A stretch of 10,952 nt of DNA from Panacagrimonas sp. (GTDB lineage Bacteria > Pseudomonadota > Gammaproteobacteria > Nevskiales > Nevskiaceae), in contig JAJFJX010000234.1 in NCBI GenBank assembly GCA_021773655.1, positions 1-10,952 of the forward strand. Direction: 5' to 3'. Made by a program: the position numbers and the translations under genes. This document shows, piece by piece, positions 1-7,046 of the stretch; position 1 is the first letter of the stretch; each line of letters starts with the position of its first letter. The notes under the pieces are model-generated. The model saw nothing but the letters and a program-made list of their open reading frames with translations, was not told the DNA's origin and ran no database searches.

Positions 1-196
1 GCGGTCAACTCGTCGAGCAAAGTGCCTGCGTATTCACCGACCTTCGTCGCACGGTTGCTGGTCCAATTCACCCGTCACCGACTACCACTCTGTTGCCTGC
101 ACGACGCCGCGACAATCGCGAGACAATACACTCTAGCCATCCTGCACAGTGAGTAAATTTTGTGGGGATAGGTCAGGGGCCGGCTCGAATCTCCAT
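1..196. other. No recognisable gene; relatively AT-rich left flank
   Basis: I see no coding signal here on either strand. Frame 1 is open from the window edge to a TAA at 154-156, but its translation (about 51 codons) resembles nothing I know and is rich in Cys, His and Leu. GC falls to roughly half around 121-180, against 70% or more in the genes to the right. With the transposase fragment that follows, this is best read as degraded accessory DNA. Confidence 0.5.
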
Positions 197-361
197 AACG
201 GGCTTGGACAACCGGATTCACGGCTGACGATGCACCCGCTGTACGAGCGTCTGGGTCGCGATGAGAAGGAACGGCAGGCGTGCTATCGCGCGTTGTTCCG
301 CAGCGAACTGGACCAAGTGGCGCCCGACGATATTCGCTTGGCCTTCAAATTGCGGAAATGA
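197..361 (+). pseudogene. C-terminal remnant of a REP-associated tyrosine transposase (RAYT)
   Basis: The reading frame that can be opened from a GTG at 149 gives about 55 residues, from HNGLGQPD onward, that resemble the C-terminal end of RAYT proteins (IS200/IS605-like Y1 transposases that act on REP sequences). These end in a pattern like (N)ALGxxD.xLTPHPLYxxLG...ERxxxYRxLFRxxLDxxxxxDIRLA. Seen here are RLTMHPLYERLG, then RQACYRALFRSELDQVAPDDIRLAF. The N-terminal two thirds, with the HUH motif and catalytic Tyr, are absent, and nothing upstream matches them. The frame stops at 359-361 soon after DIRLAF. The third forward frame continues with NCGNDIGPDSPGF, which could be the family's usual ending after a one-base slip near 345-352; this is a guess. 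No function is expected. The DNA here is poorer in GC than the genes that follow. The family call rests on remembered consensus only. Confidence 0.7.
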
Positions 362-404
362 CATTGGCCCGGATTCGCCGGGTTTCATCGCCTATCAAGC
401 TTTT

Positions 405-440
405 TTCTCCCCTTCGCGCGGGTTCTCCCCTTCGCGCGGG
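405..440. repeat. Perfect 18-bp tandem duplication, REP-like
   Basis: The unit TTCTCCCCTTCGCGCGGG occurs at 405-422 and again, without gap or mismatch, at 423-440. The CCCC and GGGG ends of the second unit (427-430 and 438-441) can pair around a TTCGCGC loop, and the first unit pairs more weakly. It lies between the RAYT remnant and the stop codon of the minus-strand glycosyltransferase. RAYT transposases act on short intergenic palindromes, so this may be a decayed REP element; no clear GTRG-type REP head is visible. A T6 run at 401-406 adjoins it, but on the wrong side to make a terminator for the minus-strand gene. An upstream hairpin (CCCGG 368-372, CCGGG 378-382) lies nearby. Confidence 0.75.
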
Positions 441-455
441 GCCCGGCCCGCCGGC

Positions 456-1571
456 TCAGATCTGCGCCGGCCGCCCCAGGCGGCGGCTGCGACGTCGCGC
501 GGGCGCCTTCTGCTGGACCAGCTCGGCGATGAAGCGGTGCAGGGTTTCGATGGCCTGAGCGCGACCGTCGCGGGCGTGTTCGCGCATGGAGCTGCGGTAG
601 CGCTCGTCGTGGCCCAGGAAGCGATCGACGTCGCTCGGGTTGAGGCGTGCAAGGTCGCCGCGCATGCCAACGCCCATGCGTTCGATCAGGTGGGCGTTCA
701 GGCGCTGCTCGAAGGCTTCCTCGGGCATGGCCAGGATCGGTTTGCCGAAATGAATCGCCTCGCCGATGGTCTGGTTGCCGGCCGTGCTCAGCACGGCCTT
801 GCAGCCGGCCAGATCGTGCACGAACCATTCATTGCTGGGCGCGCGGAAGTCGAGGTTTTCGACCTTGCCGCGGTACGGCGTGCCGTAGACCACCACTGGG
901 CAGTCCAGCAGGCGCAGCGCACGGTCGATGTGCGGACGGTACTGGTGTTCGCCCTTGTTTAAGTAGCACAGCAGGTAGTCGCCTTCGGTGGGCTTTGCGC
1001 GCAGCACCTCGTCGCGCAGCATCGGGCCGACGATGCTCACTCCGGGATAGGCAGGCTGAGCCTGATAGAAGCTGGAGATCAGGATCCGCTCGGGCACCCC
1101 CATCAGGGCGCGATACCCCAGCGCGTCGCGCATCCCCAGTGCCCACAGGTCGGGCGGGAAATGCGGCTTGCAGTAGGCCAGGATGCCGACGTGATCGAAA
1201 CTGATGCGCGGAATCTTCAGCCGCTGCGCGACGCGGTGGGTCCAGGCCTCGGAGTCAGAGATCACCAGCTGGATGCCGCGGTCGCGGAACTCGCGCTCGA
1301 CCTGTTCCATGCCGGGTCCACCGAGCAGCAGGTCGGCCATCGGCCCGAGGTTGTCGCCTACCGTGCGCGGCAGACTGTGGCTGCCGCGCGCGTTGTAGCG
1401 ATAGCCGATCATCGGGATGCGAACGGTCGGGAATTTCGGCGCCAGCACCTCGTAGGCATCGCCGGCGGTGAACACGGTGATCTCGTGTTCCTTCATCAGC
1501 GCGGGCAGTACGCTGAGTGTGCGCATGGCATGCCCGCGCCCATAGCCCATCACACCCCAGGCGATTCTCAT
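456..1571 (-). CDS. GT-B glycosyltransferase (UGT/MurG-like, Glyco_trans_1_3 type)
   Basis: The 371-residue product has the two-domain look of GT-B glycosyltransferases that use nucleotide sugars. The N-terminal MRIAWGVMGYGRGHAMRTL (residues 1-19) is the Gly-rich first strand-loop-helix of the PF13528-like families. Residues 263-300 (STAGNQTIGEAIHFGKPIL, then EEAFEQRLNAHLIERMGVG) form the C-terminal donor-binding region, like the STAG...EAL..GKP.L..P...EQ signature of UGT and MurG relatives. There is no signal peptide or membrane segment; the tail is basic (RRRSRR, from about residue 359), so it is probably cytosolic or membrane-peripheral. I chose the ATG at 1571 because GGAGG (1578-1582) sits 6 nt upstream and the family's first strand starts exactly there; the open frame extends further 5' without homology. 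Donor and acceptor cannot be read from the sequence. No other envelope-sugar genes adjoin it. It is divergent from ridA and lies next to transposase debris. Confidence 0.85.
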   Translation of the reverse strand: MRIAWGVMGYGRGHAMRTLSVLPALMKEHEITVFTAGDAYEVLAPKFPTVRIPMIGYRYNARGSHSLPRTVGDNLGPMADLLLGGPGMEQVEREFRDRGIQLVISDSEAWTHRVAQRLKIPRISFDHVGILAYCKPHFPPDLWALGMRDALGYRALMGVPERILISSFYQAQPAYPGVSIVGPMLRDEVLRAKPTEGDYLLCYLNKGEHQYRPHIDRALRLLDCPVVVYGTPYRGKVENLDFRAPSNEWFVHDLAGCKAVLSTAGNQTIGEAIHFGKPILAMPEEAFEQRLNAHLIERMGVGMRGDLARLNPSDVDRFLGHDERYRSSMREHARDGRAQAIETLHRFIAELVQQKAPARRRSRRLGRPAQI

Positions 1572-1577
1572 CGGCGG

Positions 1578-1582
1578 CCTCC
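1578..1582 (-). promoter_or_regulatory. Ribosome binding site deciding the glycosyltransferase start
   Basis: Read on the minus strand, GGAGG lies 6 nt before the ATG at 1571. It is the clearest Shine-Dalgarno sequence I noticed in the window and supports the 371-residue start over the longer open frame reaching 1724. Confidence 0.75.
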
Positions 1583-1741
1583 GCGTGTGCTGTTCATGCG
1601 CAGGCAGTCTGTCCCGCCGCAGTAACCGGCCGATGACGCGGGCGTGACGCTGGCATGACAGTGCGGTCCCGGTCCGCCCCCGACCGGGCGCCGGCGCCGC
1701 TATCATGCAGGCGCGCTCCCCCACTCCAACGACCCGGCCCC

Positions 1742-2125
1742 ATGACCCGCCAGATCATCCAGACCGAGGCCGCGCCCGCCGCCATCGGCCCTTACTCCCA
1801 GGCCGTGCGCTGCGGCAACACCGTCTACCTGTCCGGCCAGATCGCGCTGAACCCGGTCAGCATGGAATTGCGCAACGCTTCCATCGAAGACGAGACCCAC
1901 CAGGTCTTTGCCAACCTGCGCGCCGTTGCAGAGGCGGCTGGCGGTTCGCTGGCGCAGTTCGCCAGGGTCGGCATTTTCCTGACCGATCTGGGTCATTACG
2001 CCACCGTCAACCGCATCATGGGCGAATACTTCAAGCCGCCTTTCCCTGCCCGCGCCGCGGTCGGCGTGGCCGCCCTGCCCAGGGGCGTGCGGATCGAGGC
2101 CGACGCCGTGATGGTGCTGGACTGA
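1742..2125 (+). CDS. ridA: RidA family reactive enamine/imine deaminase
   Basis: The 127-residue product matches RidA/YjgF/UK114 along its whole length. These cytosolic trimers hydrolyse reactive 2-aminoacrylate and related enamines or imines released by PLP enzymes such as threonine dehydratase, which protects other PLP enzymes. Visible hallmarks are AAIGPYSQAV (residues 13-22), YLSGQI (29-34), and the C-terminal FPARAAVGVAALPRGVRIEADAV (101-123), where Arg104 corresponds to the substrate-carboxylate-binding Arg105 of E. coli RidA and Glu119 to its active-site Glu120. The ATG at 1742 is where family homology begins. No strong Shine-Dalgarno sequence is visible. A TATCAT at 1701-1706 could be a -10 box but has no matching -35. 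recG follows after 34 bp on the same strand, so they are probably cotranscribed. Confidence 0.95.
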   Translation: MTRQIIQTEAAPAAIGPYSQAVRCGNTVYLSGQIALNPVSMELRNASIEDETHQVFANLRAVAEAAGGSLAQFARVGIFLTDLGHYATVNRIMGEYFKPPFPARAAVGVAALPRGVRIEADAVMVLD

Positions 2126-2159
2126 CAGCCGCCGCGGTCCTGCCGGGCCCGTCACCGGA

Positions 2160-4265
2160 ATGATCGGCCACGAACTGCGGCGTCCGCATGCGCAAGGCGC
2201 GCCGGCGCTGACGCTGTCCAGCGAGCTGACCTTCCTCAAGGGCGCCGGCCCGCAGGCGGCCAGCGCGCTGCGCGGACTGGATCTGCACACCGTGGGCGAT
2301 CTGCTGTTCCATCTGCCGCTGCGCTACGAGGACCGTCGGCGGCTGACACCGCTGGCCGAACTGCGCGAGGGCTCGGAGGCGCTGGTGCGCGCCCGGGTCG
2401 AGGTGGCCGAGGTGCGCTTCGGACCCCGGCGCATGCTGCTGGTGGCGCTGGACCAGGACGGTCGCGGGCTGCTGCTGCGCTTCTTCCATTTCAATGAAAG
2501 TCAGCGCGCCGGCTTCACGCCGGGCCGCCTGATCCAGGTCTTCGGAAGCGTGCGCGGCGGACGCAACGGCCTGGAAATGGTGCATCCCGAATACCAGTGG
2601 GTGGAGGCCGACGCGGCGCCGGCACTGGACGCCCACCTGACACCCGTCTACCCGCTGACCGCCGGCATGACCCAGCCGCGCCTGCGCCGTCTGATCGGCC
2701 AGGCGCTGGACCTGGCGACGCGCGACGCGGCGCTCAATCAGGCGCTGCCGGGTCTGGACGGCCTGGGCACCCTGGATGCGCTGGACGCCATTCACCGCCC
2801 CGGCGACGACACCGACACCCGCGCCCTGCTGGCGCTGCGCCACCCGGCCCAGCAGCGCCTGATCCGCGAGGAACTGCTGGCCCACCAGTTGTGCATGCGA
2901 CTGCTGCGCCTGCAGATCCGCGAACGACCCGCTCCGGTGCTGGACGGTCTGGACGACGCCCGCCAGGCGCTCTGCGCCCTGTTGCCGTTCGACCTGACCG
3001 GCGCCCAGCAGCGCGTGCTCGACGAGCTGGCGGTGGACCTGCGCGGACCGCGCCCCATGCTGCGGCTGATGCAGGGCGACGTCGGTTCGGGCAAGACCGT
3101 GGTGGCGGCGGTGGCAATGCTGGCCGCGGCGCGCAGCGGCCACCAGGCGGTGCTGATGGCACCGACCGAGCTGCTGGCCGAGCAGCATCAGGCCAACCTG
3201 CGAAGCTGGCTGCAGCCGCTGGGCATCGAACCGGTCCTGATCAGCGGGCGGCTGCGCAAGCGCGAACGCGATGCCTGCGCCGAACGGATTGCCAGCGGTG
3301 AGGCGGCGATCGTGGTCGGCACCCACGCGGTGTTCCAGACATCGCTGCGGTTCGCGCATCTGGCGCTGGTGGTGGTCGACGAGCAGCATCGCTTTGGCGT
3401 CCAGCAGCGCATCGCCCTGCGCGACAAGGGCCCGTCGGGCTCGACGCCGCACCAGCTGGTGATGTCGGCCACGCCGATTCCGCGCACGCTGGCGCAGACC
3501 CTGTACGCCGACCTGGATGTCTCGGTGATCGACCAACTGCCGCCGGGACGCACGCCCATCGCCACCGTGGTTCTCGGCCAGCCGCGCCGCGACCAGGTCA
3601 TCGCGCGCATCGGCGCAGCCTGCCGCGACGGCCGCCAGGCCTACTGGGTATGCACGCTGATCGACGAAAACGAGGAGATCGAGGCCCAGGCCGCGGCGGT
3701 GACTGCCGAAAAGCTGCGCGAAGCGCTGCAGGACCTGCGCATCGGACTGGTCCACGGCCGCCTCAGGGGCGAGGCCAAGGAAGCGGCAATGCGCGATTTC
3801 AAGGACGGCCACACGCAACTGCTGGTGGCGACCACGGTGATCGAGGTCGGCGTCGACGTACCCAACGCCAGCATCATGGTGATCGACAACGCAGAGCGCC
3901 TGGGCCTGTCCCAGCTCCACCAGTTGCGCGGCCGGGTCGGTCGCGGCAGCCGTGCCAGCCAGTGCGTGCTGCTCTACCAGCACCCGCTGTCGGCAGACGC
4001 GCGCGCGCGTCTGGAAGTCAGGCGCACCACCACCGACGGCGTTCGCATCGCCCAGGCCGATCTGGAGCTGCGTGGGCCCGGCGAGCTGCTGGGCCGGCGC
4101 CAGACCGGACTGATCGGACTGAAGATTGCCGACCCGGTGCGCGACGCCGAGCTGATCGGCCCGCTGCAGCCGCTGGCCGACCATTGGCTGCAGCACCATC
4201 CCGCCGAATCGCAGATGCTGATCCGGCGCTGGGTGGGTGACGTCGAACGCTACGCACGCGTCTGA
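2160..4265 (+). CDS. recG: ATP-dependent DNA helicase RecG
   Basis: RecG is a monomeric superfamily 2 translocase that reverses stalled replication forks and migrates Holliday-type branched DNA. The 701-residue length is normal (E. coli 693). In order there is an N-terminal wedge domain starting near LTFLKGAGPQAASALR (about residue 23) with an OB fold; Walker A GDVGSGKT (306-313); MAPTELLAEQH; motif II DEQHRFGVQQR (407-417, DEQH in place of DEAH, typical of RecG); motif III SATPIPRTLA (436-445); then the second helicase lobe with TTVIEVGVDVPNA and QLRGRVGRG. The C-terminal TRG region is present (QADLELRGPGELLGRRQTG). All key motifs are intact. The ATG at 2160 has only a weak Shine-Dalgarno sequence (CCGG), and the first 15 or so residues are poorly conserved, so the exact start is less certain than the identity. 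It lies between ridA and ubiA on one strand. Confidence 0.98.
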   Translation: MIGHELRRPHAQGAPALTLSSELTFLKGAGPQAASALRGLDLHTVGDLLFHLPLRYEDRRRLTPLAELREGSEALVRARVEVAEVRFGPRRMLLVALDQDGRGLLLRFFHFNESQRAGFTPGRLIQVFGSVRGGRNGLEMVHPEYQWVEADAAPALDAHLTPVYPLTAGMTQPRLRRLIGQALDLATRDAALNQALPGLDGLGTLDALDAIHRPGDDTDTRALLALRHPAQQRLIREELLAHQLCMRLLRLQIRERPAPVLDGLDDARQALCALLPFDLTGAQQRVLDELAVDLRGPRPMLRLMQGDVGSGKTVVAAVAMLAAARSGHQAVLMAPTELLAEQHQANLRSWLQPLGIEPVLISGRLRKRERDACAERIASGEAAIVVGTHAVFQTSLRFAHLALVVVDEQHRFGVQQRIALRDKGPSGSTPHQLVMSATPIPRTLAQTLYADLDVSVIDQLPPGRTPIATVVLGQPRRDQVIARIGAACRDGRQAYWVCTLIDENEEIEAQAAAVTAEKLREALQDLRIGLVHGRLRGEAKEAAMRDFKDGHTQLLVATTVIEVGVDVPNASIMVIDNAERLGLSQLHQLRGRVGRGSRASQCVLLYQHPLSADARARLEVRRTTTDGVRIAQADLELRGPGELLGRRQTGLIGLKIADPVRDAELIGPLQPLADHWLQHHPAESQMLIRRWVGDVERYARV

Positions 4266-4294
4266 CGCGGCCGCAACGACCGGACAAGACTGAC

Positions 4295-5155
4295 ATGACA
4301 CTCCGGGCCCGACTGCCCCACTACTGGCGCCTGATGCGCATGCACCGGCCGATCGGCATCTGGCTGCTGCTGTGGCCGACGCTGTGGGCGCTGTGGTTTG
4401 CGGCCGGCGGCATGGCGCCGCTGCCGGTGCTGATCGTGTTCGTACTCGGCACGGTGCTGATGCGTGCCGCCGGCTGCGTGATCAACGACATCGCCGATCG
4501 CGGCTTCGACCCGCACGTGGCGCGCACCCGCGAGCGGCCCATCGCCGCCGGCCTGGTCGGCGTGCGCGAAGCGCTGGTGCTGTTCGCGCTGCTGTGTGCC
4601 GCCGCTTTCACGCTGGTCCTGAGCCTGCAGAATCCACGCGTGATCCTGCTCAGTCTGCCGGCGGTGCTGCTGGCGGCGCTGTACCCGTTCACCAAGCGCT
4701 GGATCGCCATGCCGCAGGCGGTGCTGGGCGTGGCGTTCTCCTGGGGCATCCCGATGGCCTTTGCGGCCGTAGTGGTGCAAATCCCCTGGAACACCGTGCT
4801 GCTGCTGATGGCTGCCAACCTGAGCTGGGTCATGGCCTACGACACCTTCTACGCCATGGCCGACCGCGACGAAGACCTGCGCATCGGGGTCCGGTCCTCG
4901 GCCATCTTCTTCGGCCGCCATGACCGGCTTGCCACCGCGATCCTGCAATTGGCCGCGCTGAGCCTGCTGGCGCTGGCCGGCCGCGAACTCGGGCCATGGT
5001 GGTGGGCCGGCCAGCTGGCGGCCGGCGCGCTGGCCGTGCACCAGCAATGGCAGATTCGTCACCGCGATCCGGCAGCCTGCTTCCGGGCCTTCGTCAACAA
5101 CCACTACTTCGGCGCGGCGATCTTTGCCGGCCTCTTTCTGGACCTGCTCACTTGA
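4295..5155 (+). CDS. ubiA: 4-hydroxybenzoate polyprenyltransferase UbiA
   Basis: This integral membrane prenyltransferase joins the polyprenyl chain to 4-hydroxybenzoate, the first membrane step of ubiquinone synthesis. The 286-residue product is of normal length and mostly hydrophobic helices. The opening YWRLMRMHRPIGIWLLLWP is characteristic of proteobacterial UbiA. The first Asp-rich, Mg-diphosphate-binding motif is NDIADRGFD (64-72), followed by RTRERPIAAG. The second is YDTFYAMADRDED (182-194), followed by IGVRSSAIFFG. These distinguish it from MenA, protoheme farnesyltransferase and chlorophyll synthase. The gene starts 29 bp after recG without a clear Shine-Dalgarno sequence. No ubiC lies beside it, unlike in E. 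coli. Its TGA overlaps the probable TTG start of the next gene by 4 nt. Confidence 0.96.
   Translation: MTLRARLPHYWRLMRMHRPIGIWLLLWPTLWALWFAAGGMAPLPVLIVFVLGTVLMRAAGCVINDIADRGFDPHVARTRERPIAAGLVGVREALVLFALLCAAAFTLVLSLQNPRVILLSLPAVLLAALYPFTKRWIAMPQAVLGVAFSWGIPMAFAAVVVQIPWNTVLLLMAANLSWVMAYDTFYAMADRDEDLRIGVRSSAIFFGRHDRLATAILQLAALSLLALAGRELGPWWWAGQLAAGALAVHQQWQIRHRDPAACFRAFVNNHYFGAAIFAGLFLDLLT
5152..5155 (+). promoter_or_regulatory. TTGA start/stop overlap coupling ubiA to the esterase gene
   Basis: The bases TTGA hold both a TTG start for the lipoprotein esterase and the TGA stop of ubiA (5153-5155). This is the usual geometry of termination-reinitiation, here with TTG instead of ATG. No good Shine-Dalgarno sequence precedes it, which fits dependence on ribosomes finishing ubiA. 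Confidence 0.6.
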
Positions 5156-6000
5156 ACGTACTTCACGGCCTGCTCTCCGGCCTCGGTTTCCTGCTGATCG
5201 GCTGCAGCAGCCACATCGGCAAGCCCGCTGCACCCGCCCCGGATCTGCTCTCCACACGCTACGACGTGCGGCGCGACATTGCTTTCAGCCCGGCCGACTG
5301 GCCGCAGACACTGCTGGCCGACATCTACGTGCCGCGCGGCGACGGACCCTGGCCCGGCGTGCTGCTGATCCACGGCGGCGGCTGGGAGGGCGGTGATCGC
5401 GGCCAGGTCCAGTCCATTGCCGAGCGTCTGGCCAAGCGCGGTTACGTGGTCTTCAACACCACCTACCGCTTCGCCCCGCAATACCGGCATCCGGCGCAGA
5501 TCGAGGACGTGCGCCTGGCCCATGACTGGATGCGTGCCCATGCCAGCGAGTACCGGCTGCGCGCTGATCGCATCGGCGCCTGGGGCTACTCGGCCGGCGC
5601 CCATCTGGCAGCCCTGCTCGGCACCTGGCCGGACGCCGACGGCACGCGCCCGCAGGCCATCGTGGCCGGCGGGATTCCCAGCGACCTGACCAAGTTTTCA
5701 GGTGGCAAGCTGGTACCGCAGTTCCTCGGCACCACCCTGCAGGAAAGCCCGGAGGGGTTTCGCGAGGCCTCGCCGTTCCATCACGTCAGCGCCGACGATC
5801 CGGCCCACTTTCTGTACCACGGCGGCTCGGACATGCTGGTGTCGGTCGACCATGCCGAGGACTACCACGCCGCCCTGCTCGCCGCCGGCGTCCACAGCGA
5901 GCTGTTCATATTGCGCGGACGCGGACATATCACCGCCTTTCTCACCGACGGCCCGGCGTTTGCCGCCGGCGTGGAGTTCCTGGAGCGCCAACTACGCTGA
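5152..6000 (+). CDS. Alpha/beta-hydrolase-fold esterase, probable lipoprotein
   Basis: This is a predicted carboxylesterase of the BD-FAE/hormone-sensitive-lipase-like group. Oxyanion motif HGGGW is at 74-78, nucleophile elbow GYSAG has Ser147, and likely catalytic Asp227 (HGGSD) and His259 (GRGH) complete the triad. No ATG gives a sensible N-terminus. A TTG at 5152 overlaps the ubiA TGA (TTGA) and starts a product of 282 residues beginning MNVLHGLLSGLGFLLIGCSS. This reads as a lipoprotein signal with lipobox LIGC (Cys18) and Ser at +2, so outer-membrane sorting is expected. The n-region has no Lys or Arg, only His5, which is unusual. An in-frame ATG about 35 codons upstream lies inside ubiA and would bury the signal. 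The gene is translationally coupled to ubiA by position. The substrate is unknown; family members cleave acylated sugars or small esters. Confidence 0.85.
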   Translation: MNVLHGLLSGLGFLLIGCSSHIGKPAAPAPDLLSTRYDVRRDIAFSPADWPQTLLADIYVPRGDGPWPGVLLIHGGGWEGGDRGQVQSIAERLAKRGYVVFNTTYRFAPQYRHPAQIEDVRLAHDWMRAHASEYRLRADRIGAWGYSAGAHLAALLGTWPDADGTRPQAIVAGGIPSDLTKFSGGKLVPQFLGTTLQESPEGFREASPFHHVSADDPAHFLYHGGSDMLVSVDHAEDYHAALLAAGVHSELFILRGRGHITAFLTDGPAFAAGVEFLERQLR

Positions 6001-6005
6001 ACAAG

Positions 6006-6041
6006 GGCGCATTCGGCGCCGCCGCGGTCCTTCAGCCGCGG
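6006..6041. terminator. Two small inverted repeats between convergent genes
   Basis: The 31-bp gap between the esterase stop and the rluD stop contains GGCGC (6006-6010) and GCGCC (6016-6020) around an ATTCG loop. A second pair, CCGCGG (6022-6027) and CCGCGG (6036-6041), spans the rluD stop codon. Both could fold in either transcript. Neither has a U-tract, so intrinsic termination is not assured and the call is tentative. Confidence 0.3.
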
Positions 6042-7036
6042 GCCAGGGCCGCCGCCAGGTCCTGCATGTCGGTCGGCATCTGCGCGGTCATCTGCACCGG
6101 CTCGCCGGTCAGCGGATGGTCGAAGGCCAGCTCGCGGGCATGCAGGGCCTGGCGCGGAAAGCCGCGCAACAGCGCGCGGGTGGCCTCGGACAGGCCGGCA
6201 CCACGCGCGCCTCCGCCCCCGTAGAGCGCATCGCCGACCAGCGGCATGCGCAGGTGCGCGAAATGCACGCGGATCTGGTGCGTGCGGCCGGTCTGCAGTC
6301 GGGCCCGCACATGGGTGTGGTGGGTGTAGCGCTGGTGGATGCGGTAGTGCGTGACCGCGTCGCGACCGTCCTCGACCACGGCCATCTTCAGCCGGTCGCG
6401 CGGGCTGCGCCCGATGGGGGCGTCGATGCTGGCACCGCTGACCGGCGTGCCGTTGATGATGGCGTCGTATTCGCGGCGGATCTCGCGACGCGCCAGCATC
6501 GCAACCAGGCGCGCATGTGCCTGCAGGCTCAGCGCCACCACCAGCAGGCCGGAGGTGTCCTTGTCCAGGCGATGCACGATGCCGGCGCGCGGCACCATGG
6601 CGGCCTGGGCAAACCGGTGCAGCAGACCGTTCTGCAGCGTGCCGTCGGGCTGTCCGGCACCGGGATGCGTGGTCAGCCCGGCGGGCTTGAACACCACCGC
6701 CAGATGGGCATCGGCGTACAGCACCTCGAAGTCGATGGCCTGTGGCAGCACGCGGAAATCCGGCTCGGCGACCGGGTCGAGCTGCAGCCAGTCGCCGGCC
6801 GCCACCGGAGTGCGCGCACGCGCCGCGGCCGCGCCATTGCATCGCAGCCGTCCCTGCGCGATCCACGCCTGCAGCCGCGAGCGCGACCAGTCCGGAAACA
6901 GTCGCGCCGCCACCGTGTCCAGCCGCTGGCCGGCCAGCGCCTCGGGAACCTGTACAGGCTCGGGCGCGTCAGAGGTGGCATCCCCATCCTCGTCGCGATC
7001 CGGAACGTTCCGCGAACCCGGGTCCTCAATGGTCAT
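6032..7036 (-). CDS. rluD: 23S rRNA pseudouridine synthase RluD
   Basis: RluD converts uridines in helix 69 of 23S rRNA (1911, 1915 and 1917 in E. coli numbering) to pseudouridine. The 334-residue product has an acidic N-terminal leader of about 30 residues, an S4-type RNA-binding domain (about 31-85, GQRLDTVAARLFPDWSRSRL, then WIAQGRLRCNG), and the RluA-family catalytic domain. The latter has KPAGLTTHPG (118-127), the catalytic-Asp motif HRLDKDTSG (155-163, Asp158) and LQTGRTHQIRVHFAH. Length is close to E. coli RluD (326). RluC and RluA are alternatives, but the S4 domain excludes RluA, and divergence from bamD is a classic RluD context. The ATG at 7036 is 47 bp from the bamD start. A separate promoter for rluD is not obvious. 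Confidence 0.94.
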   Translation of the reverse strand: MTIEDPGSRNVPDRDEDGDATSDAPEPVQVPEALAGQRLDTVAARLFPDWSRSRLQAWIAQGRLRCNGAAAARARTPVAAGDWLQLDPVAEPDFRVLPQAIDFEVLYADAHLAVVFKPAGLTTHPGAGQPDGTLQNGLLHRFAQAAMVPRAGIVHRLDKDTSGLLVVALSLQAHARLVAMLARREIRREYDAIINGTPVSGASIDAPIGRSPRDRLKMAVVEDGRDAVTHYRIHQRYTHHTHVRARLQTGRTHQIRVHFAHLRMPLVGDALYGGGGARGAGLSEATRALLRGFPRQALHARELAFDHPLTGEPVQMTAQMPTDMQDLAAALARG

Positions 7037-7040
7037 CGGC

Positions 7041-7046
7041 TATACT
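7041..7046 (+). promoter_or_regulatory. -10 box for bamD
   Basis: TATACT, one mismatch from TATAAT, lies 37 nt before the bamD ATG in the rluD-bamD spacer. Initiation would be expected near 7053. There is no recognisable -35 at 16-18 bp spacing (7017-7024 is GC only), so an activator or weak -35 contact would be needed. A T6 run (7055-7060) follows, and a GTGCAC palindrome sits at 7048-7053. Confidence 0.5.

Noticed and set aside
1..156. Frame 1 open from the left edge to a TAA, as a possible 3' end of a gene
   Set aside because: Fifty-one open codons are expected by chance here, and the translation shows no domain or typical codon bias. A gene end cannot be excluded without more left-hand sequence.
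400..441. The T6 run and CCCC/GGGG hairpins as an intrinsic terminator for the glycosyltransferase
   Set aside because: On the minus strand the run reads as A6 after the stem, so there is no U-tract in that transcript.
261..962. A 233-codon plus-strand frame overlapping the repeat and the glycosyltransferase
   Set aside because: Most of it is antisense to the glycosyltransferase, whose motifs and ribosome binding site are clear. Only its first part might hold a frameshifted end of the transposase remnant.
2031..4301. A minus-strand open frame of 756 codons opposite recG
   Set aside because: The translation is a Gln/His/Arg-rich shadow with no recognisable domain, while recG carries all helicase motifs on the plus strand.
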